From assembly GCA_025925615.1 (NCBI GenBank), contig JAICLN010000134.1, forward strand, positions 1 through 9,849: 9,849 bases of DNA. The letters run 5' to 3'. The DNA is from Actinomycetospora sp. GTDB taxonomy: Bacteria; Actinomycetota; Actinomycetes; Mycobacteriales; Pseudonocardiaceae. A model generated the notes under the pieces. It was not told the DNA's origin. It saw nothing but the letters and a program-made list of their open reading frames with translations, and ran no database searches. Each line of letters opens with the position of its first letter. Positions within the stretch are counted from its first letter, which is position 1. Below are positions 1 to 6,507 of this stretch, piece by piece. The position numbers and the translations under genes are program-made.

Positions 1-675
1 GCCGACGCCGGTCCCGTCCAGCGCGAGGCTTCCGGCCACACCGGCCACGCCGACGGCAGCGAGGGCGCCGCCGCCCACCACGGCCGCGAGGTCGAGCGGG
101 TGCTCGAGCACGGCCATCCCGACCGACGCCGCGGCGTTCCCCACCTCGGCCAACGGCGAGGTCGACGCGGCAGCCGGGGGAGTGGGTGGAGGAGCGATGC
201 CCGCGAGCGAGGACGACGCCACATCGAGAGCGCGAGCGGCGGTCTCGTTGGCGACCCGAGCCCGCTCCTCCGCGGCGCGCATCAGCGCGGTGCCGTCGCC
301 CGCCGCCTGGTCGGCCCGGTCCAACCCGGCCTCGGCGGCCGGGCCGGCCTCGGACCCGAGTCCGTGCGCGGCAGCACGGGCCGCACCGATCATCTCCTCG
401 CCCCGTGCGTAGTCCGCCTGGGCCGCCCGGAGCTCCTCGGCGTACCGCCTCAGCGGGTCCACCGAGTTGCTCGCCGCCTCCGCGAGGCGCTGCACGTTCG
501 TCGCGTCCTGCTGCGTCCGCGCGAGGGCGAGGGGCGCGGCGAGGCCGGTCCAGTCGGCGGTGGCCGCGCGCCCGTGGCCGGCGACCGACTCGCCGAGCGC
601 CTGCAGCGACTTCGCCACGACGCCGAGTTGCCGGCACGCGTCCTCGACCGCGGCGGGGTCGCCGGGGAGCGGCAT
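1..675 (-). CDS. Putative type VII secretion (ESX) substrate, WxG-type N-terminal domain, partial
   Basis: The gene starts at ATG 675 and is still open at the left edge, so only 225 residues are visible and the C-terminal part is missing. The visible part is almost entirely alpha-helical and Ala-rich. It has a W-x-G turn (W42-T-G44) between two long helices and a Y-x-x-x-E pattern (Y89 to E93), the two hallmarks of type VII secretion substrates. A further helical stretch (about 100-160), a Pro-rich linker (161-168) and a Gly/Ala/Val-rich hydrophobic segment (about 198-218) follow. The layout matches the putative T7SS secretion-signal domain found at the N-terminus of large actinobacterial exported proteins, many of which carry toxin or enzyme domains at the C-terminus. 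That missing domain would decide its role. The ATG overlaps the stop of the upstream EspC-like gene by one base (TGATG), so the two are probably translationally coupled and may be co-secreted. I am fairly sure of the family type but not of the function. Confidence 0.72.
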   Translation of the reverse strand, partial: MPLPGDPAAVEDACRQLGVVAKSLQALGESVAGHGRAATADWTGLAAPLALARTQQDATNVQRLAEAASNSVDPLRRYAEELRAAQADYARGEEMIGAARAAAHGLGSEAGPAAEAGLDRADQAAGDGTALMRAAEERARVANETAARALDVASSSLAGIAPPPTPPAAASTSPLAEVGNAAASVGMAVLEHPLDLAAVVGGGALAAVGVAGVAGSLALDGTGVG

Positions 676-998
676 CAACGCGGGCCGACGCCGGGGATGA
701 GGACGCTGCCGAGCCCGGCCCCGGCCTGCTCGTCGCTCGTCACGTACTGCGCACTCGACGCTTCCACGGCTCCGGCGCAGTCCAGCAGGCTCGCGCGGAT
801 CGCCTGGACGGCGCGGTCGAACTGCGCGGCGAGCTCCGATGCCGCCCCGGCGAGCGGGCCCCACCCGACGGCGCCCGACACCTGGTCGACGGCGGCGCCC
901 ACGGAGAGCCCAGCATCGTCGAGGCCGTCGGCATCGGCGCGCAGGTCAGCGGCGCCGCGGCGGAGCTGCTCGGGGCGCACGTCGAAGCCGTCCGGCAC
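675..998 (-). CDS. EspC-like (WXG100-superfamily) type VII secretion-associated protein
   Basis: This is a 107-residue, all-helical, Ala-rich protein. It opens with the F-D-V-x-P-x-x-L pattern (F5 to L12) typical of EspC/ESX-associated small proteins. It has a W46-G47 turn between two helices and ends with a Y-x-x-x-D motif (Y85 to D89), the C-terminal secretion signal of T7SS substrates. Family members are about 100 residues long. I chose GTG 998 over ATG 1088. GTG 998 has an AGGA ribosome-binding site (1007-1010) eight bases upstream and gives a family-like length. The ATG start would add about 30 Arg/Pro-rich residues and overlap the start of the divergent amidase gene. The next gene begins inside this one's stop codon (TGATG), so the pair is likely one operon. 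Proteins of this type often act as partner or chaperone of a larger secreted protein, which fits here. No ESX machinery genes are visible in the window. Confidence 0.75.
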   Translation of the reverse strand: MPDGFDVRPEQLRRGAADLRADADGLDDAGLSVGAAVDQVSGAVGWGPLAGAASELAAQFDRAVQAIRASLLDCAGAVEASSAQYVTSDEQAGAGLGSVLIPGVGPR

Positions 999-1062
999 GT
1001 CCGCGATCCTGACGCAGAGCCGACGCCGCTGGGGCCGGTTCGGAGAAGACGGGAGGGCGCGG

Positions 1063-2482
1063 GTGAGGTCGAGCGCCGAGGCGGACATCCGGAGCGCGGA
1101 CGACGCGCTGGGTCACGACGACGCCGTCGGGCTCGCCGCCCGCCTACGCCGCGGCGAGGTATCTCCCGACGAGGTCCGACGAGCCGCGGCCGAGCGGATC
1201 ACCAGGGTCGACCCGACGCTGCACGGCCTCGCCCTCGACCGACTCGACGAACCCGTCGTCGGCGCGCAGGACGGTCCCCTGGCCGGCGTCCCGACGCTGG
1301 TCAAGGAGAACACCGACGTCGCCGGCTGGCCGACCACCAACGGCAGCACCGCCTACGCCGCCGAACCCGCTGCGGCCCACCCCGAGGTCACGCGCCAGCT
1401 CCTCGACCTCGGCGTCCAGCTCCTCGGCAGCACCCGCATGCCCGAGTTCGGGCTCAACGCGAGCACCGAGTTCGTCGACGCCGAGCCCACCCGCAACCCC
1501 TGGAACACCGACTACTCGGCCGGCGCCTCCTCCGGCGGGTCGGCGGCGTTCGTCGCCGCCGGAGCCGTCCCGCTCGCCCACGCTTCAACGACATCCAATT
1601 CAGCACGCCGATAGGGGGTCCATCCGCATCCCGGCCGCCGCGTGCGGGCTCGTCGGGCTCAAGCCGACGCGAGGGAGGACCGCCCTCAACGCCTAGGGCG
1701 GGCAGATGCCGATCAATCTGGTCAGCGACGGCGTCGTCACGAGGACCGTCAGGGACACCGCCGCCGTCCTCGGGCACCTCGACCGGCTTCGGAGGAACCC
1801 GCACCTCCCACCACTGGGCCTCATCGACGGCCCGAGCCCCAGGAGACTCCGGATCGGCCTCGTCCTCGAGAGCCCCGCCGCGGGCACGATCGACGACGAG
1901 ACCCGCGCCGCCGTCGTCGCGACGGCTCACGCTCTGGAAGCCGCGGGTGACGTCGTCGAGCCGCACACCCTCGCCGTCGGGAAGGGGTTCGTCGACGACT
2001 TCCTCGTCTACTGGGGGCTGCTCGCGGTCGGGATCGTGGTCGGCGGGCGGTTCGGGTTCCCGGAGTTCGACCCCGCGCGGCTCGACCCGCTCACCCACGG
2101 CCTGCACCGGCACTTCCTGACGACGGCGCCGCGGCGGCCCGGGTTCCTGCGTCGCCTCAAGGCGGTCGGACGGGCCTACGACGACGAGTTCGCCCACCAC
2201 GACGTCCTGCTCTCGCCGGTCCTCGCGCACCGCACCCCGGAGCTGGGCCACCTCCACCCGGCCGTCCCGTTCGAGGAGCTCAAGGACCGACTGGTCAACT
2301 ACGTCGGGTTCACGCCGCTGCAGAACGTCGCGGGCGCGCCGGCGATCGCGCTGCCCGGCGGCCGGACCGCCGACGGGCTCCCGATCGGCGTGCAGCTCGC
2401 GGGGGCCACGGGCGACGAGCGGACGCTGCTCGAGCTTGCCTACCTCCTCGAGGCCGAGCGTCCCTGGCCGCTCATGAGCTAG
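1063..2482 (+). pseudogene. Amidase-signature family enzyme, disrupted by a small insertion and a nonsense codon
   Basis: The start is GTG 1063 with a GGGAGG ribosome-binding site (1051-1056) six bases upstream. The first 173 codons read as a normal amidase-signature hydrolase. The catalytic Lys is at codon 81 (V-K-E-N-T-D), and the G-A-S-S-G-G-S motif that supplies the cis-Ser is near codon 156. After P-L-A-H (codons 170-173) the frame is lost. The family's D-G-G-G-S-I-R loop, with the nucleophile Ser, resumes at 1619 in another frame, 19 bases later than expected, and frame 1 ends at TAG 1612. The resumed frame meets a second stop, TAG at 1694. It then continues without error to TAG 2480, including a V-V-T-R-T-V-R-D-T-A motif and a C-terminal P-I-G-V-Q-L motif. 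Members hydrolyse amides or form part of GatA-like enzymes; the substrate here is unknown. With two independent lesions an active full-length enzyme is very unlikely. The ATG at 1706 could begin a 258-residue fragment, but it would lack every catalytic residue. Confidence 0.85.
1583..1618 (+). other. Small insertion scar at the catalytic-serine loop of the amidase
   Basis: Between the codons for P-L-A-H and the S-I-R-I-P segment there are 37 bases where family members have 18, a net gain of 19. The stretch 1585-1612 is about 50% G+C in a neighbourhood above 70%, so it does not look like drifted coding sequence. It has no coding match to the amidase on any frame. It may be the footprint or residual end of an excised or decayed mobile element. 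I see no clear flanking target duplication. The exact borders are uncertain because bases around 1587-1592 could be original Asn-Asp codons. Confidence 0.6.
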
Positions 2483-2503
2483 CCCGGAGTCATCTCGGCG
2501 TAC

Positions 2504-2522
2504 GTAGCACACGATGTGCTAC
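2504..2522. promoter_or_regulatory. Perfect 8-bp inverted repeat with 3-base spacer, candidate toxin-antitoxin operator
   Basis: GTAGCACA and TGTGCTAC are exact reverse complements separated by CGA. The repeat lies 21 bases after the amidase stop and directly ahead of the antitoxin relic and the VapC gene. Short palindromes in this place usually serve as operators bound by the antitoxin or toxin-antitoxin complex in type II systems. No T-run follows, so it is a poor intrinsic terminator for the amidase. The operator role is inferred from position and symmetry. Confidence 0.5.
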
Positions 2523-2525
2523 TTC

Positions 2526-2661
2526 GTGTCGATGGAGTGGGAAGCTGATCCCTGCATCAGCGCCTTCCGGCCGCCTCCGGTCGCCGAGTCCTGTGCCGTC
2601 GGGGTCAGATGAGCCCACCAACGCCGAACTACTCGACGCCGAGCGCGAGGAGCGCTTGTGA
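2526..2661 (+). pseudogene. Truncated antitoxin relic upstream of VapC
   Basis: The bases before the toxin gene read, in frame 1 from about 2539, as a peptide ending E-L-L-D-A-E-R-E-E-R-L and closing at TGA 2659. That stop overlaps the toxin's GTG start in a GTGA arrangement. This is the usual join of a VapB/Phd-type antitoxin and its toxin, and the acidic, charged tail and preceding G-K-L-I-P-A-S resemble antitoxin C-termini. No start codon with a ribosome-binding site opens this frame at a sensible distance. A possible start region (GTG 2526, ATG 2532) lies in frame 3 and runs to TGA 2610. Only about 136 bases separate the palindrome from the toxin, whereas such antitoxins need about 250. 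An internal deletion that removed most of the DNA-binding half and joined two frames explains this best. The assignment rests on position and tail similarity only. Confidence 0.5.
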
Positions 2662-3053
2662 TCTACCTGGACTCCTCGGCGATCCTGAAGCTGGTGCGAT
2701 CAGAAGCGGAGACCGTGGCCCTGAGCGAATGGCTGACTCTGCACCGGGACCAGCCACTCGTGATGAGTGAGATCGGGCGGGTGGAGGTTCTGCGTGCTGC
2801 CCGACGCGTCGGGGCGCGGGCTTTCGCCGAGGCTCGGGTCCTGCTCGGCGACCTCGATCTGGTCCCCCGGGACCGGGCTGTGCAGGACCTGGCCTCGGAG
2901 ATCGGTGATCCGTTGCGCACCCTCGACGCCCTGCATCTGGCCTCGGCCGTGCTCCTGAGCGAGTTCGTGGCTGCCTTGGTGACCTACGACCACCGACTCG
3001 CGGGCGCAGCGCAGAGCGAGGACCTGACCGTCGCTGCCCCAGGGGCGCCGTGA
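2658..3053 (+). CDS. vapC: VapC-type PIN-domain ribonuclease toxin
   Basis: This is a 131-residue PIN-domain protein, the usual length for VapC. The four acidic active-site positions are all present: D5 in the opening Y-L-D-S-S-A motif, E43 in the E-I-G-R-V-E stretch, D90 in T-L-D-A-L-H-L-A, and D111 in T-Y-D-H-R-L. Such toxins are magnesium-dependent endoribonucleases that cut tRNA or rRNA and are held inactive by a cognate VapB. The start is GTG 2658; its TGA-overlapping context (GTGA) marks former translational coupling to an antitoxin. The upstream antitoxin frame appears truncated, so this toxin looks orphaned while its own frame is intact. It ends 28 bases before the convergent SEC-C gene stop. 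A related antitoxin elsewhere may neutralise it, or its expression may have been lost with the antitoxin's start. Family confidence is high; activity in the cell is unknown. Confidence 0.88.
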   Translation: MIYLDSSAILKLVRSEAETVALSEWLTLHRDQPLVMSEIGRVEVLRAARRVGARAFAEARVLLGDLDLVPRDRAVQDLASEIGDPLRTLDALHLASAVLLSEFVAALVTYDHRLAGAAQSEDLTVAAPGAP

Positions 3054-3081
3054 CGCTCCGGCAGCTCGTCCGCGGACGCCC

Positions 3082-4110
3082 TCAGGTCGCGCCGCTGAGG
3101 CCGGGTCGGCCGCAGCACTTCTTGTACTTGCGGTCCGAGCCGCACCAGCAGGCAGCGTTGCGCGGCGGTGGCCAGGAGAACCCGGCCGACCCGGCGATCT
3201 TGGTGCTGTAGCGGTTCTTCACGGCGGAGTCGGTCGGGGACCCCCCGATCTGGTCGGCGAAGTCGACGAGACCGTTCACCGTCATCGGCACGACCGTGAT
3301 GCCGGCTGCTCCGGCGTCGCGCAGGTCGCGCCACCCGAGCTCGGTCGCGGCGAAGTACTCCTCGTCGGTGCCGAGGTACTCGTCCGGCCAGCGACGTTGC
3401 GCCTCGGCGCGCTCCGCACGCTGGAAGACCGCGACGCGCACAGGGGCGCTGCGGCCGGACTCGAGACGCTCCAGCACGTCCTCGTGGGTCTGCGGCCCCT
3501 GGGCCCAGGGAAAGGTCGGCGTCTCGGGGACGAGCTCGTCCATGCGGTCGGGCGGCAGACCCAGGGCCTCGCGCACGTCGCGGCGCCCGCGCACGACGAT
3601 CGAGGCGTAGGAGAACGCCGCCCCGGCACCACGGAGCGCCTCGATGGCCGCGTCGTCGAGGCGGGCCACCGAGCGGTCGTACCACGCTGCGGCCTGCTCG
3701 AGCTCCTCGCGCTCGGCGAAGAGCTCGGCCACCATCTGACAGGGGCCGTCGCCGAGGGCGGGATCCCGGGCCAGCGCCGCGAGCTCCGTGGCCGCGTCCT
3801 CGTCGCGGCCATCCGCGTACAGGTAGTCGATACGCTGCGCGCGAGCGAAGCACCCGTCCGGCCCGCCGTCGGCCACGAGCTGCTCGATGAGCTCGTACGC
3901 CCGGTCGGGACGGCCGCCGCGACGCCAGGCCGAGACGGCTTCCAGCAGGATCTCGCCCCGCTCCTCGGGGTACTCGGCAGCGTCGGCCTCGAGGCTCGCG
4001 GCCCACTCTCGATCTTCCGACACCGCCCGGTCCACGGTCGACGACCATAGCCGGGATGCCCAGAGCGCCCCGACGAGCCTGGCCGCTCCTGGGTCACGCC
4101 TGATCGTCAC
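3082..4110 (-). CDS. Helical-repeat protein with C-terminal SEC-C zinc-binding motif
   Basis: This 342-residue protein ends with a canonical SEC-C motif, C321-W-C323 followed by C332-C333 (C-x-C-x8-C-C), next to Y-K-K. The same motif at the SecA C-terminus binds zinc. In stand-alone proteins like this one it is thought to mediate protein or ribosome contacts. Residues about 35-180 form paired helices rich in Ala, Glu and Arg, consistent with tetratricopeptide-like repeats. A mixed middle region (about 220-300) contains the V-V-P-M-T-V-N-G-L stretch that I recall from actinobacterial relatives of this architecture. GTG 4110 is the longest start but has only a weak purine stretch upstream. GTG 4023, just before S-E-D-R-E-W, is a plausible shorter start (313 residues). 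The gene is convergent with VapC and divergent from the DUF2993-like gene, so it is probably transcribed alone. The precise role is unknown. Confidence 0.75.
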   Translation of the reverse strand: MTIRRDPGAARLVGALWASRLWSSTVDRAVSEDREWAASLEADAAEYPEERGEILLEAVSAWRRGGRPDRAYELIEQLVADGGPDGCFARAQRIDYLYADGRDEDAATELAALARDPALGDGPCQMVAELFAEREELEQAAAWYDRSVARLDDAAIEALRGAGAAFSYASIVVRGRRDVREALGLPPDRMDELVPETPTFPWAQGPQTHEDVLERLESGRSAPVRVAVFQRAERAEAQRRWPDEYLGTDEEYFAATELGWRDLRDAGAAGITVVPMTVNGLVDFADQIGGSPTDSAVKNRYSTKIAGSAGFSWPPPRNAACWCGSDRKYKKCCGRPGLSGAT

Positions 4111-4226
4111 TTCCCACGGCCCACCGCGTTGGGCCGATCGGACGTTCCGAACCGACCTGGCGGTGGACGTGGGCGGTGGCGGCAGGGGCGTACGTCGTGA
4201 CCGTCGGGCTCCTCACCTACATCTGA
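4104..4226 (+). other. Possible remnant of a membrane-protein gene (C-terminal transmembrane tail)
   Basis: The 4111-4409 interval lacks a convincing complete gene. Frame 3 is open from 4104 to TGA 4224. Its last part (about 4155-4223) encodes W-R-W-T-W-A-V-A-A-G and then a run of hydrophobic residues ending T-Y-I, which looks like one membrane helix with a Trp-rich border. All but one of these last codons end in G or C, as in real genes here. The only usual start in frame is a GTG around 4176, which would leave a 16-residue peptide, so this is more likely the 3' end of a decayed gene. The rest of the interval (4227-4409) shows no repeat, RNA or clear promoter that I can name. Confidence 0.25.
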
Positions 4227-4409
4227 GCCGACCGACGCTCACCCTGCGTCGCCCCGCCGAGCGGCCCGGCCGCGAGAGCGAGACGCGGCTCACGCGCCCC
4301 TGCCGATCAGCCCGACACGCCGACCGTCCACCCCACGCCACGCCGCCACACGTCGTGCTCGCCCGAATGCCTCGTGTCCCACGGGCTCGGAGCGCCCACC
4401 CTGGGGATC

Positions 4410-5084
4410 ATGGACGGTGACGACCATCCGACCCCGACGCCGACACGGCTGTGGTTCGCCCTGCTCCGTCGTCTCGGCCAGGGGCTCGCGGGGCGGCGCA
4501 TCTCCGTGCGCGACACCGCGGCCACGGTGGTGTCGCTGCACGGCAAGCCCGACGGGCTCGGCTGGTCCTTCGGACGGGCCCGTGACGTGCACGTGGTGCT
4601 CCGCGACGTCACGGCGCCGGAGCTCGAGGCGCAGGAGCTCGTCGTCGAGTGCGACTCCCTCGTGATCGGGCCGACCATCACCGCCACCGGGGTGAGGGTC
4701 ACCGCCACGATGTCCCCGGCCGCCCTCGCCGCGTACGGCGACGACGCCGAGGCGAGCCCGCAGGTCGACGTCGTCGACGGGGAGCTCCGCAGCCCGTGGC
4801 TCCCGGGCATCGAGCTGGTGCTGCGCGCCGACGTCACCGGGGACGACCTCCGCTTCACGCCCACCGCTGTGATCACCCCGCTCGGGCGCTGGTCGTCGTG
4901 GGGAGTGCTGCCGGGCGGGAGCGCACCGTCACCCGACCTCCCCGGCGGACTGCGCATCACCGACATCGCGACCACCGAGAACGCCGTCGTGGTCCGGTCG
5001 GAGATCGACCACTGGAGCGCGAGCCAGGCCGACCGACCCCGGCTCCGGGAGCTGCTCGACGCCGCGTCGGACCCGGCTGCGTAG
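4410..5084 (+). CDS. DUF2993/LmeA-like protein without obvious signal peptide
   Basis: This is a predicted 224-residue protein rich in beta strands. The order of features matches the DUF2993 family. First comes an aromatic segment, W-S-F-G-R-A-R-D-V-H-V-V, then repeated strands with E-L-x-V-E-C and V-R-V-T-A-T. A 'both-sides' linker follows at P-A-A-L-A, then a second strand-rich half ending L-P-G-G-L-R-I-T-D-I near residues 178-187. Characterised relatives such as mycobacterial LmeA bind phospholipid and act in envelope glycolipid assembly, but those are exported. Here the N-terminus is a short amphipathic helix with no convincing signal peptide, so the site of action is unclear. I chose ATG 4410; an in-frame GTG at 4374 would add 12 residues and neither has a strong ribosome-binding site. 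It lies just ahead of a membrane-protein gene on the same strand, with which it is likely co-transcribed. The family call is by pattern only. Confidence 0.6.
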   Translation: MDGDDHPTPTPTRLWFALLRRLGQGLAGRRISVRDTAATVVSLHGKPDGLGWSFGRARDVHVVLRDVTAPELEAQELVVECDSLVIGPTITATGVRVTATMSPAALAAYGDDAEASPQVDVVDGELRSPWLPGIELVLRADVTGDDLRFTPTAVITPLGRWSSWGVLPGGSAPSPDLPGGLRITDIATTENAVVVRSEIDHWSASQADRPRLRELLDAASDPAA

Positions 5085-5137
5085 GTTCCCGGCCCGAACC
5101 CCTGGTGCGGCCGGCCCCGACGGAGGCACCGTGGGGT

Positions 5138-5806
5138 GTGCTCCTGCAGCCCCTGGCCTCGCTGACCGACCTCGCGCTGGGGCTCGTCTCGCTCCTCCTC
5201 GCCCCGCGGTTGCCCCGCGATGTCGAGGGCGCCAAGTACTGGCGGGCCGCCTTCTACTGGGCGGCGGCGACCGCGCTGATCGGCGCGGTCTACCACGGCT
5301 TCCTGGTCGGCCGGCCCACGTACGGCGAGGTGACGTGGGCGGTCATGAGCACGATGGTCGTCGTCGTCATGTCGTACCTGCTGGCAGCGGCCGTGGTGCA
5401 GGTCCTCGGCCGGAGCCGGGCCATCGTGTTCTGGCCGCTGCGGCTGATCGGCTTCGTCGCCTACGCGATCATCGCCGCGACCGGCCACCCCAGCATCATG
5501 GCGATCATGTACTGCGAGAGCGTCACGATGGCGTGCGTCATCGGGCTCTGGGTGTGGGCGTGGTGGCGTGGGCACCCGTCGGGCGGCGCGATGCTGGTCG
5601 CGATCGGGGTGAGCATCGTCGGCGCGCTGTTCCGGCTGATCCCGGGCGCGACGAACCTGCTGCACGTCGATCCGGACTCCGCCTACCACATCGGACAGAT
5701 CGTCGGGATGGTGCTGCTGGCCCGGGCCGTCGCGCGCAGCGGACCGCCGGCCGACGACGCCGTCGAGGCCCGGCCCGCGTCGCAGGCCGGGGTCGAGGGC
5801 GCCTGA
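5138..5806 (+). CDS. Seven-helix integral membrane protein, DUF6962-like
   Basis: This 222-residue protein has seven clear hydrophobic segments at about residues 4-25, 35-57, 65-90, 95-116, 119-143, 149-169 and 183-200. The second holds the A-V-Y-H53-G-F motif, and the last begins with D-S-A-Y-H184-I-G-Q. Asp11 in helix one and the two buried His residues recall the arrangement in small seven-helix hydrolase-like membrane families (CREST/ceramidase type). The pattern is incomplete here, so an enzymatic role is only a possibility. The overall layout resembles actinobacterial proteins listed under DUF6962. The start is uncertain. GTG 5138 has a GGAGG (5122-5126) 11 bases upstream; GTG 5105 in the same frame would add 11 residues but has no ribosome-binding site. 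It follows the DUF2993-like gene by 53 bases and is probably in its transcript. Its stop codon abuts the stop of the convergent methyltransferase gene with no base between. The function is unknown. Confidence 0.7.
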   Translation: MLLQPLASLTDLALGLVSLLLAPRLPRDVEGAKYWRAAFYWAAATALIGAVYHGFLVGRPTYGEVTWAVMSTMVVVVMSYLLAAAVVQVLGRSRAIVFWPLRLIGFVAYAIIAATGHPSIMAIMYCESVTMACVIGLWVWAWWRGHPSGGAMLVAIGVSIVGALFRLIPGATNLLHVDPDSAYHIGQIVGMVLLARAVARSGPPADDAVEARPASQAGVEGA

Positions 5807-6463
5807 TCACGCGCGGGCGATACCCGCGATCTGGGTGTTGAAGGTGACGAACGGGGTGTGGAGCCGGTAGGGCTCGATGTCGACGTGGGCGAAGCCGGCG
5901 GCGCGCACCGCCGCGGCCAGGTCGCGCTCGCAGGAGCACCCCTCGAAGGTCCAGCCCCAGGGCCGGCGCAGCGCTCGCTGGAGCCACCGGGTCGGGGTCC
6001 CCTCCGGCGCCACCACGTGCTCCACGAACCGGTACGTGCCGCCGGGCCGCAGGATGCGACGGACCTCGGCGAGCACGGCGTCCACGTCGGCGACGCTGCA
6101 GAGGACGAGCGAGGAGATCACGGTGTCGACGCTCGAGCCGGGGAGGCCGGTGTCCTCGGCGACCCGCTCGCGCAGGTCGAGGCGCACCCCGCGGCGCTCG
6201 GCGGCGGCCCGGAGCCGACGGTGCATGTGGGGGTTGGGTTCGAGGGCGACGAGCGTCGCCCGCGGGGGCAGGTGGCGCAGGTTGGCGCCCACCCCGGAGC
6301 CGAGCTCGACGACGGTCTGCGGCAGGTCGGCGAACACGCGCCGTTTGTGCCGCCGCAGGTTCCACTCGAGGTTCGGGCCCATGAGGCTGAAGAACGCGGC
6401 GTTGAAGGGCCCGCGCGCGGCGTGCGCCTCGAAGCCGGAGGTCGGGGGGCTGGTCACGGTCAT
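5807..6463 (-). CDS. Class I SAM-dependent methyltransferase, METTL7/UbiE-like
   Basis: This is a 218-residue protein with a standard Rossmann-like methyltransferase core. Motif I is V-E-L-G-S-G-V-G-A (52-60), which binds S-adenosylmethionine. An acidic residue follows at E75 (A-L-E-P-N-P), then S-S-V-D-T-V-I-S-S-L-V-L-C-S-V (about 110-124), and a post-core R-P-G-G-T-Y-R-F-V-E-H-V (139-150). The sequence after the core, W-T-F-E-G-C-S-C-E-R-D, resembles the METTL7/AAM-B-type group, whose members methylate small thiols or lipids. That is family knowledge and the substrate here is not known. The start is ATG 6463; the ribosome-binding site is weak. It lies 44 bases downstream of the hydrolase-LuxR gene on the same strand and is probably last in a four-gene transcript beginning at 8660. 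The nearby aromatic and His-containing C-terminus (Y-R-L-H-T-P-F) is also typical of the group. Confidence 0.85.
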   Translation of the reverse strand: MTVTSPPTSGFEAHAARGPFNAAFFSLMGPNLEWNLRRHKRRVFADLPQTVVELGSGVGANLRHLPPRATLVALEPNPHMHRRLRAAAERRGVRLDLRERVAEDTGLPGSSVDTVISSLVLCSVADVDAVLAEVRRILRPGGTYRFVEHVVAPEGTPTRWLQRALRRPWGWTFEGCSCERDLAAAVRAAGFAHVDIEPYRLHTPFVTFNTQIAGIARA

Positions 6464-6507
6464 GGCACCCAGCCTGCGCAGCACCCGTCGTCGGGACAGG
6501 CGTGGAA

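Noticed and set aside
100..1062. The upstream extension of the amidase reading frame
   Set aside because: The frame is open by composition only. The encoded residues are antisense to the EspC-like and WxG-type genes, and a good ribosome-binding site places the start at GTG 1063.
186..2120. A 644-codon plus-strand open frame across the secretion genes and the amidase
   Set aside because: Its product is an Arg/Pro-rich low-complexity string with no domain, and it crosses two real genes on opposite strands. Such frames are typical shadows in DNA this rich in G+C.
1706..2482. An independent 258-residue gene starting at ATG 1706
   Set aside because: It is the C-terminal part of the broken amidase, lacks the Lys-Ser-Ser catalytic residues and has only an incidental purine stretch upstream.
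1454..2512. A 352-codon minus-strand open frame opposite the amidase
   Set aside because: The composition is Asp/Glu/Arg/Pro-rich without folds or motifs, and the opposite strand carries recognisable amidase motifs throughout.
3054..3081. Terminator between the convergent VapC and SEC-C genes
   Set aside because: The 28-base gap shows no stable stem-loop or T-run, so no terminator can be claimed.
4307..5689. A 460-codon minus-strand open frame opposite the DUF2993-like and membrane genes
   Set aside because: It is rich in His, Arg, Asp and Ser repeats with no family pattern. The plus-strand products have clear strand and membrane-helix patterns.
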